A stretch of 5,597 bases of DNA from Acidobacteriota bacterium (GTDB lineage Bacteria > Acidobacteriota > Terriglobia > Terriglobales > Acidobacteriaceae), in contig JAJYSL010000294.1 of assembly GCA_021793595.1 (NCBI GenBank), positions 1-5,597 of the forward strand, read 5' to 3'. Shown here piece by piece: positions 1-5,597 of the stretch. The notes under the pieces were generated by a model. That model made no database searches and had not been told where the DNA came from. It saw only the letters and a list, made by a program, of their open reading frames with translations. Both the position numbers and the translations under genes were made by a program. The stretch's first letter is position 1. Each line of letters opens with the position of its first letter.

Positions 1-260
1 ACGTCGTCAACCTGCTGGTTAAGCCGAATGATGCGGAACGAGTTGTCCTGGCCAGCACCCAAGGCACCATCCACTTCGTGCTTCGCAACGGCGCGGATCA
101 GGAGCAGCTTGTCGATGCGCCGGTCGCGCTTTCCCAACTGATTCCCGGTACTGGGCTGAAGTCGGTTCCGGTTCGACATGCGCGGCGGCCGGTGAAACGC
201 GCACAGCCCTATGTCGTGGAGACTGTGCTGGGCAATAAGCAGATTGCAACGAGTTTTTAA
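1..260 (+). CDS. cpaB: Flp pilus assembly protein CpaB/RcpC, C-terminal fragment
   Basis: Partial gene, cut off by the window start; the reading frame begins at base 3 and gives 85 codons before TAA at 258-260. The visible part starts VVNLLVKPNDAERVVLASTQ and continues GTIHFVLRNGADQE. This matches the end of the RcpC/CpaB domain, where a 'V-L-V-P-A-E-L-A-G-I-L-LRN' pattern is characteristic. The N-terminal membrane anchor and SAF domain expected of the family lie upstream of the window. After the domain there is a basic tail (residues about 60-70, HARRPVKRA). Family knowledge: CpaB is a periplasmic protein that associates with the CpaC secretin in the Tad pilus machine. Its position directly before the secretin gene, 25 bases from the preferred cpaC start, supports the call. 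The assignment rests on a fragment, so it leans partly on context. Confidence 0.82.
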   Translation, partial: VVNLLVKPNDAERVVLASTQGTIHFVLRNGADQEQLVDAPVALSQLIPGTGLKSVPVRHARRPVKRAQPYVVETVLGNKQIATSF

Positions 261-270
261 CGCGGTTTGT

Positions 271-277
271 GGGAGTG
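271..277 (+). promoter_or_regulatory. Candidate ribosome binding site for cpaC
   Basis: GGGAGTG at 271-277 has a purine-rich GGGAG core ending 10 bases before an in-frame TTG at 286. No comparable Shine-Dalgarno sequence precedes the in-frame ATG at 211, which also lies inside cpaB. This site is the main reason for preferring the TTG start. Confidence 0.45.
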
Positions 278-285
278 ACAAGCAT

Positions 286-1809
286 TTGCATCGGAGACCT
301 TCAACTCGACATGGCGCTTTGACACTCGCACTGCTGTTGCTGGCGGTGGCAAGCGCCGTTCCCGCCTGTGCACAGAAGCATACTACGCAGGGGGCATGGC
401 CCTGGCCCATGCCGACGCGGGATCTGCCCCCCTCCCCCCCGGCCAAGCCGCAGGAGCCTGCCGTCCTCTCCGTGGCCAAGGCGCAGGAACCGCCGCTTGA
501 CGTCTCTTCCCCTGCTATCGAAGTGCTGCCGTCGCAAGGGGCCGCGGAAAATATTGACCTGGTGATTGGCCATTCTCTGTTTTTGAAGACCCTCGATCGT
601 CTACATCGCGTCTACGTCAGCGACCCGGCTGTGTTGCAGTCTTTCCTTCCCAGTCCGAATGAAGTTGTGATTACAGCCCAGACACCAGGAGTCAGCACGG
701 TGGCTCTGTGGGACGCTTCGGGGCAGTCCGCGCTCTACACCGTCTCTGCGGATCTGGATGTTACCGCTCTGCGCCATGCGATCGCCGAAGCCCTGCCGAG
801 CCAGGATATCCATGTGCAGTCGAGGCAAGGACGGGTCTATCTGTCTGGTACGGCAGCCGGCGAATCCTCATTCAGGGAGGCGATCAAACTCGCCTCTCCC
901 TATTCGAAAGATGTGGTGAGCTCTCTGGCCGTTACCTATGTCCATCCCCAGCAGGTGCGACTGCAGGTGCGCATCGCGGAAGTCGACCGAACAAAACTGG
1001 CCCAGTTCGGCTTCAATTTTTTTAGTGGCGGCAGAAATACATCGAGCACCGGCACGCAGCAATTCAGCAGCCTGACCACAACACAGACCAGCAGCACAAC
1101 CGGGAGCGGAGGCGCGGTCCAGACGGCTTTGCAGGTGAGCAACCCGCTCAATTTCTTTCTCTATAACTCCAAGCTGAACATAGGGGCGACGATGGCGGAC
1201 CTAGAGGCGAGGAATATTTTGCAGATCCTGGCAGAGCCCACCATCACAACGATCAGCGGTCATGAAGGAGATTTTCTTTCCGGCGGGGAATTTCCCTATC
1301 CGGTGATTCAAGGGGGAGCGGGTAATTTTGCCTCCGTCACCATCATGTTTCAGCCTTATGGGGTCAAGCTACAGTTCACTCCCATCGTGAATCCCGACGG
1401 CACCATCCTTTTGAAAGTGGCGCCTGAAGTCAGTGCGCTCGACTACACCAATGCGGTCACCATTTCCGGCTACACTGTTCCGGCTATTTCGACACGGCGG
1501 GCGGAGACGGAAGTGGAATTGCGCAGCGGGCAAAGCTTCAGCATTTCCGGACTGCTCGACCACCGGACGACCGTGCTTTTAGATCACACCCCGGGGATTG
1601 CGAGTGTCCCGATTCTGGGCGAATTGTTCAAGTCGAAAAACAATACCCATTCCGTCGAGGAACTGGTAGTGATTGTGACCGCCACCGTGGTCGACCCGTT
1701 GCACCATGAAACTCACCCGACCATGCCGAAAAATTCGTTGCCCAACATGGGCCAAGCCCAGTTCGACCGCTCGTTAGGTGCGGCGGCGAAGAAAGCTGAG
1801 CAGCCTTGA
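286..1809 (+). CDS. cpaC: Tad pilus outer-membrane secretin CpaC/RcpA
   Basis: Forms the outer-membrane ring through which the Flp pilus exits. From the TTG at 286 the product is 507 residues. It opens with a basic n-region (HRRPSTRH), a hydrophobic core at about 12-25 and a likely signal peptidase I site after ACA (about residue 29). A proline-rich linker follows (37-80). The pilus-formation N-terminal domain is at about 88-155, a BON-like domain at 160-218 (with VYLSGTA), and the secretin domain at 220-472. That domain carries FPYPV at 336-340 and the secretin signature VPILGELF at 441-448. A Ser/Thr/Gly-rich insert sits at 246-280. The frame is open from an ATG at 211, but that start overlaps cpaB by 50 bases, lacks a ribosome site and would bury the signal peptide 25 residues further in. 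The function is secure; the start is not. It is followed 4 bases later by cpaE, with no cpaD between. Confidence 0.93.
   Translation: MHRRPSTRHGALTLALLLLAVASAVPACAQKHTTQGAWPWPMPTRDLPPSPPAKPQEPAVLSVAKAQEPPLDVSSPAIEVLPSQGAAENIDLVIGHSLFLKTLDRLHRVYVSDPAVLQSFLPSPNEVVITAQTPGVSTVALWDASGQSALYTVSADLDVTALRHAIAEALPSQDIHVQSRQGRVYLSGTAAGESSFREAIKLASPYSKDVVSSLAVTYVHPQQVRLQVRIAEVDRTKLAQFGFNFFSGGRNTSSTGTQQFSSLTTTQTSSTTGSGGAVQTALQVSNPLNFFLYNSKLNIGATMADLEARNILQILAEPTITTISGHEGDFLSGGEFPYPVIQGGAGNFASVTIMFQPYGVKLQFTPIVNPDGTILLKVAPEVSALDYTNAVTISGYTVPAISTRRAETEVELRSGQSFSISGLLDHRTTVLLDHTPGIASVPILGELFKSKNNTHSVEELVVIVTATVVDPLHHETHPTMPKNSLPNMGQAQFDRSLGAAAKKAEQP
427..440 (+). repeat. Interrupted poly-C tract (C6-T-C7) inside cpaC
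   Basis: Bases 427-432 are six C, 433 is T and 434-440 are seven C. The tract encodes part of the proline-rich linker just after the signal peptide (PPSPP). It is simple sequence inside a coding region; a one-base change in length would truncate the secretin early. Whether it varies cannot be told from one sequence. Confidence 0.6.
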
Positions 1810-1813
1810 AATC

Positions 1814-3046
1814 ATGATGGCCAAACTGCACAATTCGGGTCCCGCCCGCTTTACCGTCTTCACTGTTTGTGTCGATCAGGAGACAGTGGCCAATGTCATG
1901 GATGGCTGCGCCTATGCTGCGGACACCGAATTTGCCGGAGAGTTTCACGACTACATTGGACGCAACAAGCGTCCCCAATTTTCGCAGCGCGTGAAAGACT
2001 CAGACGCCTGCATCGCCATCATTGATTTTGACCATCATTCGGAGCAGGCGGCGCAATCGGCCGAGATTCTGCACCAGATATTTGCCGGTAAAATTGCCAT
2101 CATCGCCGTTGCCAGGCGCAGCGATGCCGAGCTTCTGCTGCAGGCCATGCGGGCCGGTTGCAGCGAATTCCTAGCCTGCCCTTTCGACCTGTCTCAGTTC
2201 ATTGAAATGGTGGCAAGACTGCAATCCAGGTTCGCTGTCTCCTCTCCGGAAGGGCCGAGAAATATGGGCAATGTCATTGCCCTGTTCGGTGTCAAGGGAG
2301 GCGTGGGGACTACCACTCTGGCGGTCTATCTGGCGACCTTTCTGGTTCGCCAGCACCGCAAAAAAGTTCTCCTGATCGACCATCACCATCAGCTCGGGCA
2401 TGTATGCCTCTATCTGGGCCTGACGGAAAATCCGTATTACTTCGACGAGTTACTGCGCAATGTCGATCGTCTGGATGTGGAATTGCTTGCCGGGTATCTG
2501 ACGCGTCATCCCAGCGGCCTGGACGTGCTGCCTTCACCGGATACCTGCGCCGTTCACTACAGCAGCAGTCCGCACGATATGGAGCACGTGCTCGCATTTC
2601 TACGCCATGAATATGATTACGTCATTCTCGATACCGCGCTGGAATCACAAAATGTCAATTCAGCTATTATCGATTCCGCCGACGATGTCTACCTGGTGAC
2701 GACCCCGGATGTCGCAGCTCTGCGCGATCTGTCCCGCCACGTCGAAAATTTCGGGCTCGATGCCCGGACCGCACCGAAACTGCGGATTGTCCTCAATCGT
2801 TCTTCGTCGAACGATGCGGTCAGTGCTGAACAGGTGGAAAGCGCCATCCGCTTTCCGGTTACTGTCACCATTCCCAACAGTTATGCAGAACTGATTCGCG
2901 CCATCAACGCCGGCGAGCCGCTTGCTCCCCAGCGGCGGTCGGAGTTTACGGCCAAAATCAGCAAGTGGGCTAACGCTGTGGTGCACGCCCAGTCCAGTCC
3001 GGAGACCGAAACTCCCAAGCGAAACCGCTTCATGTTCTGGAGGTGA
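1814..3046 (+). CDS. cpaE: Pilus assembly ATPase CpaE/TadZ (pseudo-receiver plus MinD/ParA-like domain)
   Basis: Encodes 410 residues from the ATG at 1814 (a second ATG follows at 1817). This start is 4 bases after the cpaC stop with no clear Shine-Dalgarno sequence, so translation is probably coupled to cpaC. An in-frame GTG at 1778 would overlap cpaC by 32 bases. Residues 13-137 form a receiver-like domain: IAIIDFD at 67-73 matches the phosphoacceptor strand, but the acidic pair is missing and the usual lysine before the final Pro-Phe is replaced (LACPF, 120-124). Residues 152-390 are the MinD/ParA-like ATPase: deviant Walker A KGGVGTTT (161-168), LLIDHHHQLG (186-195) and Walker B YVILDTA (269-275). 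The signature lysine K161 is kept, but the second, P-loop lysine is T166. Family knowledge: TadZ/CpaE proteins localise the Tad machine, often to a pole, and many have atypical nucleotide-binding motifs. The protein ends in a basic tail (PKRNRFMFWR). Confidence 0.92.
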   Translation: MMAKLHNSGPARFTVFTVCVDQETVANVMDGCAYAADTEFAGEFHDYIGRNKRPQFSQRVKDSDACIAIIDFDHHSEQAAQSAEILHQIFAGKIAIIAVARRSDAELLLQAMRAGCSEFLACPFDLSQFIEMVARLQSRFAVSSPEGPRNMGNVIALFGVKGGVGTTTLAVYLATFLVRQHRKKVLLIDHHHQLGHVCLYLGLTENPYYFDELLRNVDRLDVELLAGYLTRHPSGLDVLPSPDTCAVHYSSSPHDMEHVLAFLRHEYDYVILDTALESQNVNSAIIDSADDVYLVTTPDVAALRDLSRHVENFGLDARTAPKLRIVLNRSSSNDAVSAEQVESAIRFPVTVTIPNSYAELIRAINAGEPLAPQRRSEFTAKISKWANAVVHAQSSPETETPKRNRFMFWR

Positions 3047-3048
3047 TC
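3039..3048 (+). promoter_or_regulatory. Very strong Shine-Dalgarno sequence at the end of cpaE
   Basis: GGAGGTGATC matches, over all 10 bases, the complement of the conserved 3' end of bacterial 16S rRNA (known anti-SD complement TAAGGAGGTGATC). It overlaps the last codons and stop of cpaE. It sits directly before an ATG at 3049, with 5 bases between GGAGG and that ATG. It is 46 bases upstream of the cpaF ATG, too far to serve cpaF directly. Confidence 0.6.
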
Positions 3049-3102
3049 ATGCAATTCGCGAATCCAACTCGTGTGATTTTGAGGAGGCGCCTCCATGGCT
3101 GA
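3049..3102 (+). CDS. Possible 17-residue leader peptide ahead of cpaF
   Basis: An ATG at 3049, placed ideally behind the strong ribosome site at 3039-3048, opens 17 codons ([17 protein letters not shown]) ending at TGA 3100-3102. The stop lies 5 bases beyond the first base of the cpaF start codon, so the two frames overlap by 8 bases. The frame crosses the cpaF ribosome site, where it reads as tandem AGG-AGG arginine codons. I recognise no homologue. It may be a translated leader that opens the cpaF start by coupling, or simply a chance frame behind a good ribosome site. Support is positional only; composition cannot be judged at this length. Confidence 0.3.
   Translation: MQFANPTRVILRRRLHG
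3081..3087 (+). promoter_or_regulatory. Ribosome binding site for cpaF
   Basis: GAGGAGG lies 7 bases before the ATG at 3095, an ideal arrangement. An in-frame TGA at 3080-3082 rules out any cpaF start further upstream, so this site fixes the start. Confidence 0.85.
3083..3094 (+). promoter_or_regulatory. Perfect 12-base palindrome covering the cpaF ribosome site
   Basis: GGAGGCGCCTCC is its own reverse complement. It includes most of the cpaF Shine-Dalgarno sequence and ends directly against the ATG. In RNA it could fold as GGAG/CUCC around a GCGC loop and mask the ribosome site. In DNA it could equally be a dyad-symmetric protein site. The 3' half (CGCCTCCA, 3088-3095) could instead pair with TGGAGGTG at 3038-3045, giving 8 pairs including one G-U, so two mutually exclusive structures are possible. 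The sequence is seen; any function is inferred. Confidence 0.45.
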
Positions 3103-4444
3103 AGCCCTGCTTTCGATGACCACCCCGGATCGGAGCGTGCTTCCCACGCCCCTGCCCAAATCCGTTTCGCTCAAAGCGCAGCAGGAGATCAAGGCCGCTG
3201 TGCATCAGGAATTGATCAAGCGCATGGATCTGGAGAAGCTTCCGTTCATCCAGGAGAACCGCGCCGCGCAGCGGCAGCTCCTCGATCTCATTCACCAGCT
3301 CATTGGGGAGCAGGGAATTCCACTCAGTGCAGCCGAGCGCGATCGTCTCGGCAAGGAACTTATGGATGAGGTATTCGGGCTGGGGCCGCTGGAACCGTTG
3401 CTGCAGGATTCCACCGTTAGCGACATTCTGGTGAATACATGCAGTACCGTCTACGTAGAACGACGCGGCATGCTGGAAAAGACGGGCGTTGTATTCAAAG
3501 ACAACACCCATTTAATGCACATTATCGATAAAATTGTGTCCGCCGTCGGCCGTCGCATCGACGAGTCGTCGCCGATGGTGGACGCGCGCCTGAAAGACGG
3601 CTCTCGCGTCAACATTATTATTCCTCCCTTGGCGGTCGACGGTCCCATTTTGTCGATCCGCCGGTTTGGCAGCACGCCCTTGGAAGCCGAAGACTTGCTG
3701 CGCAACCGCAGCCTGACGCCTCAGATGCTGGAAACTCTGAAAGGCGCGGTGCGGGCACGCCTGAATATCGTCGTTTCCGGGGGCACCGGCGCCGGTAAAA
3801 CCACGCTGCTGAACGTGCTTTCCAGCTTTATTTCCGAGCGCGAGCGCATCGTCACGATCGAGGATTCCGCAGAAGTGCAACTCAAGCAGGAGCATGTGGT
3901 GCGGCTGGAGTGCCGTCCTCCCAATGTCGAAGGCCGTGGCGCCGTCAGGCAACGCGAGCTGGTCATCAATGCTCTTCGCATGCGGCCCGACCGCATTGTG
4001 CTGGGCGAGGTGCGCGGCGAGGAAGCCCTCGATATGCTGCAGGCCATGAATACCGGTCACGACGGTTCGCTGACCACCATTCACGCCAACAATCCGCGCG
4101 AAGCCATTTCCCGAATCGAAACCATGGCCATGATGGGAAATATCGCACTGCCGGAGAAGGCCATTCGCCAACAAATTGCCGCCGCGGTTCACTTGATTGT
4201 GCAAATATCGCGCATGAGCGATGGCACGCGTCGCGTCACTCATGTCAGCGAGATTACCGGCACCAGCGGAGACATCATCAGCATGCAGGATATTTTCCTG
4301 TTTGAAAAACAGGGCATCACCAGTCAGGGAAAGGTAAGGGGAAAGTTCTACGGCACCGGTATCATCCCCAAGTTTGCCGAGAAGCTCAAAGCCTCGGGAA
4401 TCTCCCTGCCTTTGAATTTGATCGATCATTCGATGGAAGCTTAG
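3095..4444 (+). CDS. cpaF: Tad secretion/pilus ATPase CpaF/TadA (type II/IV GspE-family)
   Basis: Cytoplasmic hexameric ATPase that drives Flp pilus assembly; the family also powers retraction in some bacteria. The product is 449 residues, a normal length. An N-terminal helical region (about 25-110) contains [10 protein letters not shown] (94-103), typical of Cpa[16 protein letters not shown] (159-173) is the conserved segment before the ATPase core. Walker A is GGTGAGKTT (229-237, K235). The Asp box is [10 protein letters not shown] (254-263), Walker B is [11 protein letters not shown] (300-310, E305 catalytic region), and the His box is [18 protein letters not shown] (320-337). All catalytic motifs look intact. 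The ATG at 3095 has a good ribosome site, and an in-frame stop just upstream excludes an earlier start. The tadB ribosome site overlaps the stop codon of this gene, which points to co-translation of the ATPase with its membrane platform. Confidence 0.97.
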   Translation: MAEALLSMTTPDRSVLPTPLPKSVSLKAQQEIKAAVHQELIKRMDLEKLPFIQENRAAQRQLLDLIHQLIGEQGIPLSAAERDRLGKELMDEVFGLGPLEPLLQDSTVSDILVNTCSTVYVERRGMLEKTGVVFKDNTHLMHIIDKIVSAVGRRIDESSPMVDARLKDGSRVNIIIPPLAVDGPILSIRRFGSTPLEAEDLLRNRSLTPQMLETLKGAVRARLNIVVSGGTGAGKTTLLNVLSSFISERERIVTIEDSAEVQLKQEHVVRLECRPPNVEGRGAVRQRELVINALRMRPDRIVLGEVRGEEALDMLQAMNTGHDGSLTTIHANNPREAISRIETMAMMGNIALPEKAIRQQIAAAVHLIVQISRMSDGTRRVTHVSEITGTSGDIISMQDIFLFEKQGITSQGKVRGKFYGTGIIPKFAEKLKASGISLPLNLIDHSMEA

Positions 4445-4447
4445 GAG
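4443..4447 (+). promoter_or_regulatory. Ribosome binding site for tadB
   Basis: AGGAG overlaps the cpaF stop codon (TAG at 4442-4444) and lies 8 bases before the tadB ATG at 4456. This is a standard spacing and favours coupled expression of the two genes. Confidence 0.7.
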
Positions 4448-4455
4448 TCGGTTGT

Positions 4456-5421
4456 ATGCTGCTCGGTCTTGTTTTTCTCGCTGTGCTGCTGCTTAGCTTC
4501 GCTGTGGTCGCTTGGTTCACCCGCCAGACGCAATGGGAGAAGTCGGTCCTACAGCGGGTGGGAGAGATCCGATCGGCGCGCCAGGCCGACAAAAACCTAC
4601 AGGACGCCGAGCGGATCCTCAAGCTGGATCAGCCGCAGCGGTTTCCCTGGCTGGACAGCTTGCTGAAGCGCTTCCCATTTTCGGCATCCCTGAAAACCCT
4701 GGCTATGCAGGCCGGCAGCAACTGGACGATTGGCACCTTGTTTCTTTACAGCATTGGCCTTGGGAGCCTCGCCTTTCTCGCCGGCTATCTATTCTTTCCC
4801 GCGGTTTTGCTGGATGCGGCCTTGGGAGTGGTTGGGTTGCTCGCTCCGTATCTATTCTTGAAACACCAGCGCAATCGCCGCCTGCTCGCATTCAATACCG
4901 CTCTTCCGGATGCCATCGACTTGATGGGGCGGGCCCTGCGGGCTGGGCATTCGCTCAGTTCCGCCATCGAAGTCCTTTCCGAACAGTCCGGAGCCGCGGT
5001 GGCAGTCGAGTTCACCGCCGTCTTTCGGCAGCAGAATTTTGGTTTACCTCTCCGGGATGCCCTTCTACAAATGGCCGATCGGGTCCCATCGAAAGATTTG
5101 CGCTTTCTGGTGACGGCGATGCTGGTGCAAAAGGAGACGGGAGGCAATCTCACCGAGATTCTGGACCGCGCGGCCTATGTCATCCGCGAGCGCATTCGAA
5201 TTGAGGGAGAGATACGGGTGCGCACATCGCAGGGCCGCCTGACTGGCTGGATCCTCGCCCTGCTTCCGGTGCTGATGCTGATTCTCACTAATCTTATCAA
5301 TCCGGAATATGCGAGCATTCTGCTGCACGATCCCGTCGGTCACAAACTTTTGTATGTAGGTGCCGGAATGATTCTCATTGGCGGATTTTTCATTCGCAGA
5401 ATTGTCAATATTCAGGTTTAA
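4456..5421 (+). CDS. tadB: Inner-membrane platform protein TadB (T2SF/GspF-family)
   Basis: Encodes 321 residues, usual for TadB. An N-terminal membrane helix (about 1-21) is followed by a basic cytoplasmic stretch, paired helices at about 91-113 and 115-136, and the T2SS-F domain at about 145-275. It ends with further helices at 263-281 and 297-315 and the short tail RRIVNIQV. The F domain shows the familiar ALPDAIDLMGRALRAGHSL (149-167), the family's 'P-A-L-D-L-R-A-G' helix, and LVTAMLVQKETGGNLTEIL (218-236), its 'Q-GGNL-E-L' hallmark. Family knowledge: TadB and TadC form the platform that CpaF acts on to move pilin subunits. The ATG at 4456 has an AGGAG site, and no better upstream start exists because the frame abuts cpaF. 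The gene order cpaF-tadB-tadC separates this copy from its paralogue tadC. Confidence 0.95.
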   Translation: MLLGLVFLAVLLLSFAVVAWFTRQTQWEKSVLQRVGEIRSARQADKNLQDAERILKLDQPQRFPWLDSLLKRFPFSASLKTLAMQAGSNWTIGTLFLYSIGLGSLAFLAGYLFFPAVLLDAALGVVGLLAPYLFLKHQRNRRLLAFNTALPDAIDLMGRALRAGHSLSSAIEVLSEQSGAAVAVEFTAVFRQQNFGLPLRDALLQMADRVPSKDLRFLVTAMLVQKETGGNLTEILDRAAYVIRERIRIEGEIRVRTSQGRLTGWILALLPVLMLILTNLINPEYASILLHDPVGHKLLYVGAGMILIGGFFIRRIVNIQV

Positions 5422-5426
5422 AACGC

Positions 5427-5597
5427 ATGATGCTACTTTTCTATTTCGCAGTGGTTTGCGCATTGTTTTGCGGAAGCTATTTCCTCATCTCCCTGGCGGT
5501 CCCGGCTTCGTCGAGTTCGGTGCGGCGTGTACTGGAAGTCACCGCGCGCGCCCAGCTATCAGAGCAGCGCACACAAGCCACGAAGCGCTTCCAGGAA
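5427..5597 (+). CDS. tadC: Inner-membrane platform protein TadC, N-terminal fragment
   Basis: Open from ATG-ATG at 5427/5430 through the window end (57 codons), starting 5 bases after the tadB stop with only a weak AGG behind it. The visible part has an N-terminal membrane helix (about 3-25, LLFYFAVVCALFCGSYFLIS) followed by a charged, probably cytoplasmic stretch (SSVRRVLEV onward). The T2SS-F domain that would prove the identity lies beyond the window. The call rests on the position after tadB, which in Tad loci is nearly always tadC, and on the membrane-helix topology. Confidence 0.75.
   Translation, partial: MMLLFYFAVVCALFCGSYFLISLAVPASSSSVRRVLEVTARAQLSEQRTQATKRFQE

Noticed and set aside
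1017..1023. T7 run in cpaC as a programmed frameshift site
   Set aside because: It simply encodes Asn-Phe-Phe in a conserved secretin segment; the zero frame continues intact, with no visible stimulating structure or useful alternative frame.
1778..1813. GTG at 1778 as the cpaE start
   Set aside because: It overlaps cpaC by 32 bases, has no ribosome site, and adds an Arg-rich stretch that looks like read-through of the cpaC tail. The ATG at 1814 sits directly after the cpaC stop.
3083..3094. Palindrome as a transcription terminator
   Set aside because: There is no T-run after it, the stem would be only about 4 pairs, and it abuts the cpaF start codon, so termination there makes little sense.
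3512..4429. 305-codon open frame on the minus strand
   Set aside because: It lies wholly antisense to cpaF, whose catalytic motifs are intact. The frame is an effect of GC-rich codon use, and its translation shows no recognisable domain.
4512..5204. 230-codon plus-strand open frame inside tadB
   Set aside because: It is in a different frame from a well-supported TadB and its translation is rich in Arg, Gly, Ser and Pro in the manner of frame shadows.
1..5597. CRISPR arrays, tRNA/rRNA genes, insertion sequences or a novel defence system
   Set aside because: I saw no spaced direct repeats, RNA gene signatures, transposase motifs or terminal inverted repeats. The window is almost fully occupied by recognisable Tad pilus genes.

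Overview
The window is a stretch of a Tad/Flp (type IVc, tight-adherence) pilus assembly operon, read entirely on the plus strand. No host marker gene is present. The moderately high GC content, the gene order (cpaB-cpaC-cpaE-cpaF-tadB-tadC with no cpaD) and the particular wording of the CpaE ATPase motifs remind me most of Acidobacteriota (Terriglobia-type). This is an impression from memory of the families, not a search result.

Layout: bases 1-260 hold the C-terminal end of CpaB/RcpC, cut by the window start. Next is the outer-membrane secretin CpaC/RcpA (about 286-1809, with an in-frame ATG at 211 as an alternative start). CpaE/TadZ (1814-3046), a pseudo-receiver plus MinD/ParA-like ATPase, begins 4 bases after the cpaC stop. 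A 48-base gap follows, unusually rich in translation signals. CpaF/TadA (3095-4444), the secretion ATPase, comes next. TadB (4456-5421) and the first 57 codons of TadC (5427-5597), the two inner-membrane platform proteins, complete the window. No gap exceeds 50 bases, no terminator-like hairpin is visible between genes, and the genes look like one transcriptional unit entering and leaving the window.

How they work together, from knowledge of the Tad family: CpaF is a cytoplasmic hexameric ATPase that powers pilin insertion and removal. TadB and TadC form the membrane platform it acts on. CpaE/TadZ localises the machine in the cell. CpaC forms the outer-membrane channel, and CpaB is the periplasmic partner of that channel. 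The Flp pilin, prepilin peptidase (TadV/CpaA) and TadD/E/F/G-type genes are not in this window and are expected on either side.

Most of the window is ordinary for such a locus. The part that deserves a second look is the cpaE-cpaF junction (3036-3102). It has a 10-base perfect match to the anti-Shine-Dalgarno complement in front of an apparent 17-codon open reading frame. That frame runs into a 12-base perfect palindrome covering the cpaF ribosome binding site, and it stops just past the cpaF start codon. Other points of interest are the loss of the canonical Walker A lysine in CpaE and a C6-T-C7 tract early in cpaC.
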